Source: Rhodospirillum sp. (GTDB taxonomy: Bacteria; Pseudomonadota; Alphaproteobacteria; Dongiales; Dongiaceae). Taken from it: a DNA stretch of 64,000 nt. The notes under the pieces are model-generated. The model made no database searches, was not told the origin of the DNA, and worked only from the letters and a program-made list of their open reading frames with translations. Shown here piece after piece: positions 1 to 7,260 of this stretch (the stretch's first letter is position 1; each line of letters begins with the position of its first letter). The position numbers were made by a program, and so were the translations under genes. The DNA is taken from the NCBI GenBank assembly GCA_013822765.1, contig PNKY01000001.1, positions 806,001 to 870,000 on the forward strand, read 5' to 3'.

Positions 1-266
1 TCGGCGTGTTCGGCACGGTGCGTGCCGACTGGAACCCGGCCTTCGGGCTTCTTGTGGTTCCCCTCGTCTTCCTGGCGCGCTTCAACGGTTACGCGGTCAT
101 CGGCTTCACGTTGTTCTTTTCGGCCCTGATGATCGGCGGCGACAGCGCAGCGCGGCGCGTCGGGGTGCCGCAGCATTTCGTGCTGGTGCTGGTGGGGCTG
201 CTGCTCCTGTTCCTGGCGGTGGTCGAGTATCTCGATCACGAGCGCCGCAAGCGGATCGGGGCCTGA
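1..266 (+). CDS. ABC transporter permease, C-terminal fragment (BMP/nucleoside type)
   Basis: This is the 3' end of a gene that begins before the window; the open frame runs from base 3 to a TGA at 264-266. The visible ~88 residues are very hydrophobic, with about three membrane segments and a charged tail (HERRKRIGA). They match the C-terminus of inner-membrane permeases that work with BMP-family binding proteins to import nucleosides or related small molecules. A second permease of the same system starts 3 bases downstream, so the two are probably a co-transcribed heterodimeric pore. The ATPase and binding protein would lie upstream of the window. The substrate is unknown; the next genes degrade vitamin B6. 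Confidence 0.8.
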   Translation, partial: GVFGTVRADWNPAFGLLVVPLVFLARFNGYAVIGFTLFFSALMIGGDSAARRVGVPQHFVLVLVGLLLLFLAVVEYLDHERRKRIGA

Positions 267-269
267 GCG

Positions 270-1205
270 ATGGACGTGCTGCTGAACGAAGCCTTCCTGA
301 CCACGCTGCTGTTCGGCGCGGTCACGGCCGGTGTGCCGCTTCTGCTGGCCGGCCTCGGCGAGCAGATCTCGGAAAAGGCCGGTGTGCTCAACATCGGCAT
401 CGAAGGCATGATGCTGTTCGGCGCCTATGCCGGCTTCGTTGCGGCTTACTATAGCGGTTCGTTCGCGCTCGGGTTCGTCGCCGGCGGGATCGGCGGCGCG
501 CTGGTGGCGTCGCTGGTCGTGCTGCTGTGCATCCGCTTCGGCCTGAACCAGATCGTGATCGGCATCGCCGTCACCCTCGGCATGGAGGGGCTGACGGCGC
601 TGCTGCACTATTTCCAGTTCAGCAAGACCTATCCTCGTCTGGACCAGGCGCCGGTCTGGGCGCTGCCGTTCCTCAGCGACATTCCGGTAATCGGGCGCGC
701 GCTGTTCAGCCATAGCCCGATCGTCTACCTGACGGTCCTGTTCATGATCGCACTGGCCTGGCTGTTCCGCGCCACCTATGTCGGACTAAACCTGGAAGCG
801 GCCGGCAACAAGCCGGCGGCGCTCGATGCGGCCGGTGTCAGCGTGGTGAAGACCCGCGCCTTCGCGGTCCTCGCGACCGGATTCCTGTCCGGGGTCGGCG
901 GGGCCTACATGGCGAACGTCGGGGCGGGGCTGTTCGTGCCCTTCATGACCGGCGGCGCCGGCTTCATCGGCATCGTGCTGGCCATGCTGGCGCGCGGCAA
1001 GCCGGTCTGGGTGCTGCTGGGCGCGGCCTTGTTCGGCATCAGCCTCGCCATGACCACGGCGCTGCAGGTGGCTGGGATCAATATCCCGACCGACGTGGTG
1101 CAGATGCTGCCATTCGCGATGGTGATGCTGGTCCTGGTGATCTTCGCGCGGCACAGCGTGCTGCCGCCAGCGCTGGGCCTGCCTTATGTGCGCGGTGAGC
1201 GTTGA
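270..1205 (+). CDS. ABC transporter permease, BMP/nucleoside type
   Basis: This 311-residue integral membrane protein has eight to ten hydrophobic segments. Near residues 30-50 it carries the conserved stretch GEQISEKAGVLNIGIEGMM, typical of the second permease in BMP-type importers (YufQ-like). It would form half of the transmembrane pore. The ATG lies 3 bases after the stop of the preceding permease, which implies translational coupling. The next gene, a 4-pyridoxolactonase, starts 54 bases downstream on the same strand with a strong GGGAGAGGG ribosome site. It may therefore share the transcript, which raises the possibility (inference only) that this system imports a B6 vitamer. The family is certain; the substrate is not. 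Confidence 0.88.
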   Translation: MDVLLNEAFLTTLLFGAVTAGVPLLLAGLGEQISEKAGVLNIGIEGMMLFGAYAGFVAAYYSGSFALGFVAGGIGGALVASLVVLLCIRFGLNQIVIGIAVTLGMEGLTALLHYFQFSKTYPRLDQAPVWALPFLSDIPVIGRALFSHSPIVYLTVLFMIALAWLFRATYVGLNLEAAGNKPAALDAAGVSVVKTRAFAVLATGFLSGVGGAYMANVGAGLFVPFMTGGAGFIGIVLAMLARGKPVWVLLGAALFGISLAMTTALQVAGINIPTDVVQMLPFAMVMLVLVIFARHSVLPPALGLPYVRGER

Positions 1206-1259
1206 GCCGGGCCGCAAACAGTGGAATGATATAGCCAAGGCTGAGCTGGGAGAGGGACA

Positions 1260-2072
1260 ATGGCCGACACGAAAGTCTATCTGCTCGATGGCGGGTCGCT
1301 GGTGATCGATGGTTTCCACGCTTTCTGGAACCGCGGGCCGGGCGGCGAGCTGCGCTTCCCGTGCTACGCCGTGCTGGTGGAGCACGACGACGGGCGCTAC
1401 ATGTTCGACACCGGCTACGACTTCGACCACGTCATGCGCGTGCTGCCGTTCGAGAAGCCGATCCAGGACAAGAAGCAGACCATCCCCGGCATGCTCGCCG
1501 ACATCGGCCTCAAGACCGACGACGTCAACTACGTCATCAACTCCCACTATCACTTCGACCATTGCGGTGGGAACAAGCACCTGCACAAGGCCTGCACCAT
1601 TTGCCACGCCAAGGAGCTGGAGCAGAGCGGCAACTGCCAGCCGTTCGAGCATCTCGGCTATTCCGACCTCACCTTCCAGCCGGAGCTGCACAAGAAGAAG
1701 AACGCCGGCAAGGAGCTGCCGCCCGATCCCGCGCTCGACATGTACACGCCGAAGTTCCAGACCCTGACCGGCGACCAGGAGATCGCCAAGGGCCTGTGGC
1801 TGTTCGAGACGCCGGGCCACACGGCGGGCCACTACAGCCTGATGGTGGAACTGAAGAACCGCCGCCCGATGCTGTTCACCGCCGACGCCTGCTACAGCAA
1901 GAAGAATATGGACATGATGTGCATCTCCAGCTTCCACCTCGACCCGACGGCGAGCGTGAAGTCGCTGCACCGGCTGAAGGAGCTGGCGGCAAAGCATGAT
2001 GCCGAGCTGTTCTACTCGCACGACCCGGACAGCTTCAAAGGCTACCAGACCGGCGCCAATTTCTATTCGTGA
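1260..2072 (+). CDS. 4-pyridoxolactonase (metallo-beta-lactamase fold)
   Basis: The protein is predicted to hydrolyse 4-pyridoxolactone to 4-pyridoxic acid in vitamin B6 degradation (EC 3.1.1.27). Its 270 residues closely resemble, from memory, the 268-residue Mesorhizobium loti enzyme, including the N-terminal stretch DTKVYLLDGGSL and the C-terminal YSHDPDSFKGYQTG. The zinc motif HYHFDH is at residues 96-101, with the downstream histidine in TPGHTAGHYSL and the bridging aspartate in FTADACYS. The wider family includes N-acyl-homoserine lactonases (AttM/AiiB), which is the alternative annotation. The neighbouring transaminase and dehydrogenase of the same pathway favour the B6 role. An AG-rich ribosome site precedes the ATG. 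Confidence 0.87.
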   Translation: MADTKVYLLDGGSLVIDGFHAFWNRGPGGELRFPCYAVLVEHDDGRYMFDTGYDFDHVMRVLPFEKPIQDKKQTIPGMLADIGLKTDDVNYVINSHYHFDHCGGNKHLHKACTICHAKELEQSGNCQPFEHLGYSDLTFQPELHKKKNAGKELPPDPALDMYTPKFQTLTGDQEIAKGLWLFETPGHTAGHYSLMVELKNRRPMLFTADACYSKKNMDMMCISSFHLDPTASVKSLHRLKELAAKHDAELFYSHDPDSFKGYQTGANFYS

Positions 2073-2100
2073 GTGTCGGCCGCACGAGACACTCTCCAAC

Positions 2101-2199
2101 CGTCACCCCGGACTAGCGGCAAAGCCGCGTGATCCGGGGTCCATGGAAGGGCTTGGCGCCAAGCGGCGCAGTGGACCTCGGCTCAAGGCCGGGGTGACG
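2101..2199. repeat. Nested palindromic intergenic repeat (CGTCA...TGACG)
   Basis: The outer arms CGTCACCCCGG (2101-2111) and CCGGGGTGACG (2189-2199) are perfect reverse complements. Inside lie further dyads: CCCCGG/CCGGGG (2106-2111 with 2134-2139), GGTCCA/TGGACC (2138-2143 with 2172-2177) and the palindrome GCTTGGCGCCAAGC (2151-2164). The layout resembles the composite repeat at 8815-8916, although the inner sequence differs. It looks like a REP-type mosaic element between the lactonase and the YciI gene. Confidence 0.75.
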
Positions 2200-2244
2200 A
2201 TTAGGAAAGATCGAAAGCGATCGTCAGATGCAGCGAGGTCCGCA

Positions 2245-2547
2245 ATGCCCTGGATGATCGTGAGCGAGGACGCGCCGGGGGGCGCGGCGATCCGTGCGGA
2301 CCGGGCGGTGATGGACGCGCACTGGGCCTATGAGCTTTCGATCAAGCACAAGATCCTGTGCGCCGGCAGCCTGCGGACCGATGACGGCGTGACCCCGATC
2401 GGCAGCCTGCTGGTGCTGGACGTCGATACGCGCGAGGAAGCGGTGGCGATCATCAACGCCGACCCGGCCACCCAGGCCTGCCTGCGCGACAAGATCACCG
2501 TGACGCGGTGGAACAAGGCGATCTTCGGCGGCGTCGTCTCGGACTGA
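2245..2547 (+). CDS. YciI-like domain protein
   Basis: This 100-residue protein matches the small YciI/YCII ferredoxin-like fold: a beta-strand (MIVSED), a helix with MDAHWAYELSIKHKI, then LLVLDVDTREEAVAIINADP and the terminal TVTRWNKAIFGG. Such proteins are small dimeric enzymes or accessory domains with a conserved His-Asp pair; their reactions are mostly unknown. The ATG at 2245 was chosen because homologues begin this way and GCGAGG lies just upstream; the longer upstream frame is the palindromic repeat. It sits between B6-degradation genes and may be carried with them. No specific function is claimed. Confidence 0.75.
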   Translation: MPWMIVSEDAPGGAAIRADRAVMDAHWAYELSIKHKILCAGSLRTDDGVTPIGSLLVLDVDTREEAVAIINADPATQACLRDKITVTRWNKAIFGGVVSD

Positions 2548-2548
2548 C

Positions 2549-3226
2549 CTAACGCCCGCCAGCGTCCCGGATCAGCGCGGCGATCGCATCGTAGCGGCGG
2601 TCGCGGGCGTGCTGGAGAGGCGACACGCCGTCCTTGTCGGCGATGTTGGGGTCGGCGCCGGCGGCCAGCAGCATGCGCACGATCTCGATGTGGCGCGGGC
2701 CGCCGTCGCTCAGGATTACCGCCTCCAGCAGGCCGGTCCAGCCGAGATTGTTGATGTGATTGACGTCGATCTTGGAGCGCTCCAGCAGCAGGCGCACGGT
2801 GTCGACATGGCCGCGCTCGCAGGCCGGGATCAGCGCGTTGCCGCCATAGCGGTTGCGGATGGAGTAGTCGACCTTGCCGGTATCCAACATCACCACCAGG
2901 ATCTCGGTGCGCCCGAGCGCGCCGGCCTGCAGCCAGGGCGTATCATGGTTCATCGCCTCGGCGTTGATGTCGGCGCCGCGTTGGATCAGATCGAGCGCGA
3001 GCGCACGGTCATTGCGCTGCACGGCGAACAACAAAGCGGTCTGGCCGTGATTGTCGCGCGCGTTGATGTCGGCGCCCGCATCCAGCGCGGCCCTGACGCC
3101 GGCCGCATTGTCGCGGCTGGCGGCGGTCAGCAGTGCTTGATCGGCGGTGTCAGCCATCGCTGCTCCAGCGGCGAGCCAAAGGCTGGCGGCGAGTGCCGCG
3201 AGCCTACCAGCGCACCATGCCGGCAT
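2549..3226 (-). CDS. Exported ankyrin-repeat protein
   Basis: This 225-residue protein starts with a hydrophobic signal sequence ending near AAMADTADQ (about residue 25). Five to six ankyrin repeats follow, visible as ALDAGADINARDNHGQTALL, LIQRGADINA and MLLAAGADPNIADKDGVSPL. Ankyrin repeats bind proteins, and the leader predicts a periplasmic location. The gene overlaps the end of the upstream pyridoxal dehydrogenase gene by 23 bases on the same strand, so it is the last gene of the ppaT-dehydrogenase-ankyrin transcript. Its part in B6 metabolism, if any, is unknown. Its end lies one base from the end of the convergent YciI gene. Confidence 0.85.
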   Translation of the reverse strand: MPAWCAGRLAALAASLWLAAGAAMADTADQALLTAASRDNAAGVRAALDAGADINARDNHGQTALLFAVQRNDRALALDLIQRGADINAEAMNHDTPWLQAGALGRTEILVVMLDTGKVDYSIRNRYGGNALIPACERGHVDTVRLLLERSKIDVNHINNLGWTGLLEAVILSDGGPRHIEIVRMLLAAGADPNIADKDGVSPLQHARDRRYDAIAALIRDAGGR

Positions 3227-3944
3227 CGACCGCGAGCGCCTGGCCGGTGATCCAGTGCGCCTCTTCCGAGGCGAGGAAGGCGACCGCCGGCACGATGTCC
3301 GTCGGCTTGCCGATGCCCTTGATGGCCTGCAGCATCTCGACGAAGCCGAACGCCTCCTTGTGCGGGGTCTGCTGCACGCCTTCGGTGTCGGTGAGGCCGG
3401 GGCAGACCGAGTTCACGGTGATCTTATAGCCGCCAAGCTCGGTCGCCAGCGCGCGGGTGAAGGTGAGGACGCCGCCCTTGGATGCGACATAGTGCGCCAT
3501 GTTGGGCGTGCCGGCGAAGATCGAGTTGGAGCTGAAGTTGACGATGCGGCCGTAGTTGTTCTTGCGCATCAAGTCTGACCCGGCGCGGCACATGAGGTAC
3601 AGGCCGTCGAGGTTGACTCGCATGATGCGGCGCCATTCCTTGAAGGTCAGCTCGTCCCACTTCACGAACGGCACGATGGCGGCGTTGTTCACCAGCACGT
3701 CGAGCTTGCCGCACTTGGAGGCGACGGTCTGGAACAGCTTCGCGACCGCATCCTCGTCGCCGATATCGCAGGCGATGCCGAAGCTCTTGCCGCCGATTGC
3801 CTGCGCCGTCGCGCCGGCGCCGTCGCCGTTGATGTCGACCGCGACCACCACCGCGCCTTCCTGGCCCAGGCGCTCCGCGACGGCACGACCCATGCCCTGT
3901 GCGGCGCCCGACACGACGGCGACGCGACCTTCAAATCTGCGCAT
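3204..3944 (-). CDS. Pyridoxal 4-dehydrogenase (SDR family)
   Basis: This 246-residue short-chain dehydrogenase probably oxidises pyridoxal with NAD to 4-pyridoxolactone (EC 1.1.1.107). The cofactor motif SGAAQGMG is at residues 12-19, NNAA at 86-89, a serine near 138 and the catalytic Y152xxxK156. Stretches such as AGTPNMAHYVASKGG, EAFGFVEMLQAIKG and the ending AVDAGMVRW resemble what I remember of the M. loti pyridoxal 4-dehydrogenase. The gene begins 23 bases after the transaminase gene, with GGGGGAGA before its ATG. Its product is the substrate of the lactonase at 1260-2072. A generic 3-oxoacyl-ACP-reductase-like role is the fallback. Confidence 0.83.
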   Translation of the reverse strand: MRRFEGRVAVVSGAAQGMGRAVAERLGQEGAVVVAVDINGDGAGATAQAIGGKSFGIACDIGDEDAVAKLFQTVASKCGKLDVLVNNAAIVPFVKWDELTFKEWRRIMRVNLDGLYLMCRAGSDLMRKNNYGRIVNFSSNSIFAGTPNMAHYVASKGGVLTFTRALATELGGYKITVNSVCPGLTDTEGVQQTPHKEAFGFVEMLQAIKGIGKPTDIVPAVAFLASEEAHWITGQALAVDAGMVRW

Positions 3945-3967
3945 GCTCTCCCCCCTTGATTGGACAC

Positions 3968-5137
3968 TCAGCCCTGGATGACCTGCAAAGCGGCCTCGAT
4001 CCCGGCCGCCACATCGACCTTGCGCCCCAGTTTGCGCAGCGCGCCGCCGAGCGCGGTGAGCGCCACGGTCGCATAGATCGGCTCCGCCACCGGGCCCATG
4101 TGGCCGATGCGGATCAGCTTGCCCTTGGTGTCGTTGCGGCCCGACGACAACACGACGCCGAACTGGGCTCGTGCCGCCGCGATGATCTCTTCGTCATTCA
4201 CGCCCGCCGGCACGCGCACCGCGGTGCAGGTGGGCGAGGCGATGCTCTCGGTCTTGGCCCAGAGTTCCAGCCCCATCGCCTTGATGCCGGCGCGGCAGGC
4301 GCGCGCGGTGAGCGCATGGCGGCGCCACACGTTCTCCGGTCCTTCGTCGAAATACTGGTCGAGCGCGCCGTCGAGGCCGTTGATCTCCGCGACCGATGGC
4401 GTGAAAGGAAACGGCTTCTCCTTGCTCCAGGCATTCTTCCAGTCCTTTAGGCTGAGGACCGAGGCGAACGGCGCCTTCGGGTTGGCCTCGATATGCTTCC
4501 AGGCGCGATCGCTGACGGACATGATGGTGAGTCCGGGCGCAGCGCCCAGGCACTTGCCCGGACCGGTGATGAAGATGTCGGCGAAGCAATCGTCGGGATG
4601 GATGTCCATGCCGCCGAACGACGAGACGGCGTCGACGATCAGCAGGCCGTCATGCTCGCGCACGATCGTGCCGATCTCGCGCGCGGGGTTGATGGTGCCC
4701 GACGGCGTATCGTGGTGGACCAGCGAGACCACCTTGATGTCCGGCCGCTTGCGGAAAGCGTCGGCCACCTGGCCGGGATCGATCGCCTCGTTGTACGGAA
4801 CCTCGATCTCAACCATGTCCTTGTGGTAGCGCGCCGACCAATAGCCGAAGCCCTTGCCGTACACGCCGGACGCTAGGTTCAGCACCGTGTCATTGGGCGA
4901 GATCAGCGAGGCGGCGGCGGCCTCGATGCCCGGCGCCGGCTCGACCTGCAGGATCAGCGCGGGGTCCTTGGTGCGGAGCGCCTTGGCGCATTTCAGGGTG
5001 ACGTCCTCGTAGAACTGCTGGAACCATGGATCGAAATCGTACTGGACCGGGCGCGACATGGCGCGCAGGACGCGCGGATAGGCGGCGACTGGTCCCGCGG
5101 ACAGGGTGATGACCGGTTCCTTGATCTTGGATGCCAT
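3968..5137 (-). CDS. ppaT: Pyridoxamine-pyruvate transaminase
   Basis: The 389-residue protein belongs to the fold-type I alanine-glyoxylate aminotransferase family. It closely resembles, from memory, M. loti pyridoxamine-pyruvate aminotransferase (EC 2.6.1.30), which turns pyridoxamine and pyruvate into pyridoxal and alanine without bound PLP. Diagnostic stretches are LNLASGVYGKGFGYW, EVPYNEAIDP, HHDTPSGTINP and FPFTPSVAEINGLD. The lysine of TGPGKCLG (K195) and the aspartate of LIVDAVSSFGG (D169) occupy the expected active-site positions. The start at 5137 was preferred over one 48 bases upstream because the next residues align with the family start. It is transcribed away from the GMC oxidase gene. 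Confidence 0.88.
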   Translation of the reverse strand: MASKIKEPVITLSAGPVAAYPRVLRAMSRPVQYDFDPWFQQFYEDVTLKCAKALRTKDPALILQVEPAPGIEAAAASLISPNDTVLNLASGVYGKGFGYWSARYHKDMVEIEVPYNEAIDPGQVADAFRKRPDIKVVSLVHHDTPSGTINPAREIGTIVREHDGLLIVDAVSSFGGMDIHPDDCFADIFITGPGKCLGAAPGLTIMSVSDRAWKHIEANPKAPFASVLSLKDWKNAWSKEKPFPFTPSVAEINGLDGALDQYFDEGPENVWRRHALTARACRAGIKAMGLELWAKTESIASPTCTAVRVPAGVNDEEIIAAARAQFGVVLSSGRNDTKGKLIRIGHMGPVAEPIYATVALTALGGALRKLGRKVDVAAGIEAALQVIQG

Positions 5138-5250
5138 GATTGCAAGCCCCCGCAGCGCTTTTATCGACTTTATTTGGTTCGGCAATCATAGACTCGAGCC
5201 CCGAAAAGTGAAAACAATATCCGCGATGGGGCGGCATTGGTCCGGCGGTA
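5138..5250. promoter_or_regulatory. Divergent promoter region of ppaT and the pyridoxine-oxidase-like gene
   Basis: This 113-base gap separates two genes of the same pathway that are read in opposite directions, so it must hold both promoters. It is more AT-rich than its surroundings (for example TTTTATCGACTTTATTTGG and GAAAACAATATCC). I see no long perfect palindrome that would mark an operator. Confidence 0.5.
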
Positions 5251-6828
5251 ATGTCACCTGGTTCCGATCATTGGTTCGACATTCTGGTGATTGGTTCAGG
5301 CACCGCGGGATCGGTCCTGGCCGCGCGCCTGAGCGAGGATGCGGATCGCAGCATCGGCCTGATCGAGGCCGGCGGCGCCGCGACCGACCCGCGCATCGCC
5401 GAGCCGGCTCAATGGCCGCTGTTGCAAGGCAGCGCCATCGACTGGGCCTATCGCACGACCCCGCAGCCGCACACCGCGAACCGCGTGCACGAATGGGCCC
5501 GCGGCAAGGTGATCGGCGGCTCGACCGCGCTCAACGCCATGGCGCACGTGCGCGGGCACCCGGCCGATTTCGATTCGTGGGACTGCGCCGGCTGGGGCTA
5601 TGCTGACTTGATGCCGTACTTCCTGCGCTCGGAGCACTACACGCCCGGCGCCAATGCGCATCACGCAGTCGGTGGGCCGCTGCATCTCATCCGACCGAGC
5701 GCGCCGCATCCGGTGACCGAGGCTTACATGGCGGCGGGGACGGAGATCGGCCTCTCGCCGAGCGACGATCACAACGGCGCGCGCATGGCTGGGCCGTGCC
5801 TCAACACCCTCACCATCAAGGACGGCAAGCGCCAGACCATCGCCGATGCCTATCTCACGCCGGCGCTTGGGCGGCCCAACCTGCATCTCATGGCGGAGAC
5901 GCAGGTGCTGTCGCTGGTGTTCGACGGTACGCGCTGCCGCGGCGCGCGCCTGTCCGATCGGCACGGCGAGCGCGTCGTGACGGCGGAGCGCGTCATCCTC
6001 GCGGCCGGGACCATCGCTTCGCCGATGCTGCTGATGCGCTCGGGGATCGGCGCGGCCGATGAGCTGCGCGCGCTCGGCATCGCGGCACATCACGATCTGC
6101 CCGGCGTCGGGCGCAACCTGCACGACCATCTGCTCAGCGGCGGGAATGTCTATCGGTCGCGCCGGCCGGTGCCGCCGTCGAACTACCAGAACTCGGAATC
6201 GCTGATGTATATCGCGCGCGAGGGTGCGACCGGCGCGCCGGAGCTGGTGCTGGCCTGCGTCATCGCCCCGGTGACGACGGAACAATTCGCGCCGCCGCCG
6301 CTGGGCGAGGCCTATACCATAATGTTCGGCTTCACCCATCCGCGCAGCCGCGGCGCGCTGACGCTGGCAAGCTCCGATCCCAAGGCCGCGCCGCTGATCG
6401 ATCCCAACTACCTGGCCGAGGAATACGACCGCGACGTCTATCTGGAGGCGCTCGAGCAGGCGCGCGCGGTCGGCGGCGCAAGCGCGTTGTCCGACTGGCG
6501 CCTCGATGAGTATTTGCCAGGGCCATCGGTGCGAACGAGCGCCAAGAAGCGCGCATTCCTGGAGCAGGCGGCCTTCACCCATCACCATCCGGTTGGCACC
6601 AGCCGCATGGGATCGGATGACGAGGCGGTGGTGGGACCGGATCTCCGCGTGCGCGGCTTCGACAATCTGTTCGTATGCGACGCCTCGATCATGCCGGCGA
6701 TCACCACCGGCCCGGTCAACGCTGCGATTGTCGCGATCGCCGAGCGCTTCAGCGACCTGCTGCGCGGGCGCGCAACCCTCGCGCCGTATTTGCCCGCAGT
6801 CGAGCCCGTGGTACAGAGGCGCGCATGA
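5251..6828 (+). CDS. GMC-family FAD oxidoreductase, probable pyridoxine 4-oxidase
   Basis: This 525-residue flavoprotein has the ADP-binding motif GSGTAGSVLAARLSED near residues 15-32, the GMC signature GKVIGGSTALNAMAHVRG near 85-105 and the C-terminal catalytic region with HHHPVGTSRMG and ITTGPVNAAIVAIAERF. The family includes choline dehydrogenases and pyridoxine 4-oxidase (EC 1.1.3.12), whose M. loti form has about the same length. The divergent neighbour makes pyridoxal from pyridoxamine. An enzyme that makes pyridoxal from pyridoxine completes the entry to the pathway, so I favour that role; an alcohol or choline dehydrogenase is the alternative. The following lipoprotein gene overlaps its stop codon (ATGA). 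Confidence 0.75.
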   Translation: MSPGSDHWFDILVIGSGTAGSVLAARLSEDADRSIGLIEAGGAATDPRIAEPAQWPLLQGSAIDWAYRTTPQPHTANRVHEWARGKVIGGSTALNAMAHVRGHPADFDSWDCAGWGYADLMPYFLRSEHYTPGANAHHAVGGPLHLIRPSAPHPVTEAYMAAGTEIGLSPSDDHNGARMAGPCLNTLTIKDGKRQTIADAYLTPALGRPNLHLMAETQVLSLVFDGTRCRGARLSDRHGERVVTAERVILAAGTIASPMLLMRSGIGAADELRALGIAAHHDLPGVGRNLHDHLLSGGNVYRSRRPVPPSNYQNSESLMYIAREGATGAPELVLACVIAPVTTEQFAPPPLGEAYTIMFGFTHPRSRGALTLASSDPKAAPLIDPNYLAEEYDRDVYLEALEQARAVGGASALSDWRLDEYLPGPSVRTSAKKRAFLEQAAFTHHHPVGTSRMGSDDEAVVGPDLRVRGFDNLFVCDASIMPAITTGPVNAAIVAIAERFSDLLRGRATLAPYLPAVEPVVQRRA

Positions 6829-7247
6829 CATCGCGACTCGTCCTGCTCTGCCTGTGCGTCGGTCTGCTGTCGTCATGCGTATCGGAGACGCAAGACCGCC
6901 CGGTCACCTTAGCGCTGGCCAACACTGGAGCCGAAGCGTTGCGCTGCCGCTTGATGTTCGGCCACTGGGTCGATCGCGATCTCGGCACGATTGCGCCGGG
7001 CGCTGCGACCGCGCTGTCCATGACCCAGGCAGCGAGCGACGGCGCGCTCTACGTGCTCCGCGCGGACGGCGAGCGGAAGATGATGATCGAGACCATTCAA
7101 TGCGCCCAATCGGGTGATTGGATGGAGACGTTCGGACAGGTGGATTTCGCGCCGATCCGCTCTAGGCGCGCGCAGGCAATTGAGGCAAGCTGCGCCGCGT
7201 CGGTCGGCGGGGGACGGACCACCTGCCGGTTGGATGAGATCGAGTAG
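6825..7247 (+). CDS. Small lipoprotein of unknown function
   Basis: The 140-residue product begins MTSRLVLLCLCVGLLSSC, a signal peptide with a lipobox (LLSSC) and lipidated cysteine near residue 18. The mature part has three further cysteines (near residues 92, 123 and 134) that could form disulfides. No known domain is recognised. Its ATG overlaps the TGA of the GMC oxidase gene in an ATGA arrangement, so the two are co-translated, and the protein may be an envelope accessory of the B6 enzymes. Longer in-frame starts inside the oxidase gene were rejected because they would destroy the signal peptide. Confidence 0.72.
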   Translation: MTSRLVLLCLCVGLLSSCVSETQDRPVTLALANTGAEALRCRLMFGHWVDRDLGTIAPGAATALSMTQAASDGALYVLRADGERKMMIETIQCAQSGDWMETFGQVDFAPIRSRRAQAIEASCAASVGGGRTTCRLDEIE

Positions 7248-7260
7248 CGACGGAATCGTG

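Noticed and set aside
786..2099. A 437-residue minus-strand open frame opposite the permease and lactonase genes
   Set aside because: It is rich in His, Arg, Val and Leu with no domain, covers two well-supported plus-strand genes, and has the composition of a GC-rich antisense shadow.
5296..6876. A 526-residue minus-strand open frame opposite the GMC oxidoreductase gene
   Set aside because: The translation is Arg/Ala/His-rich with no motif, whereas the plus strand carries a complete flavoprotein.
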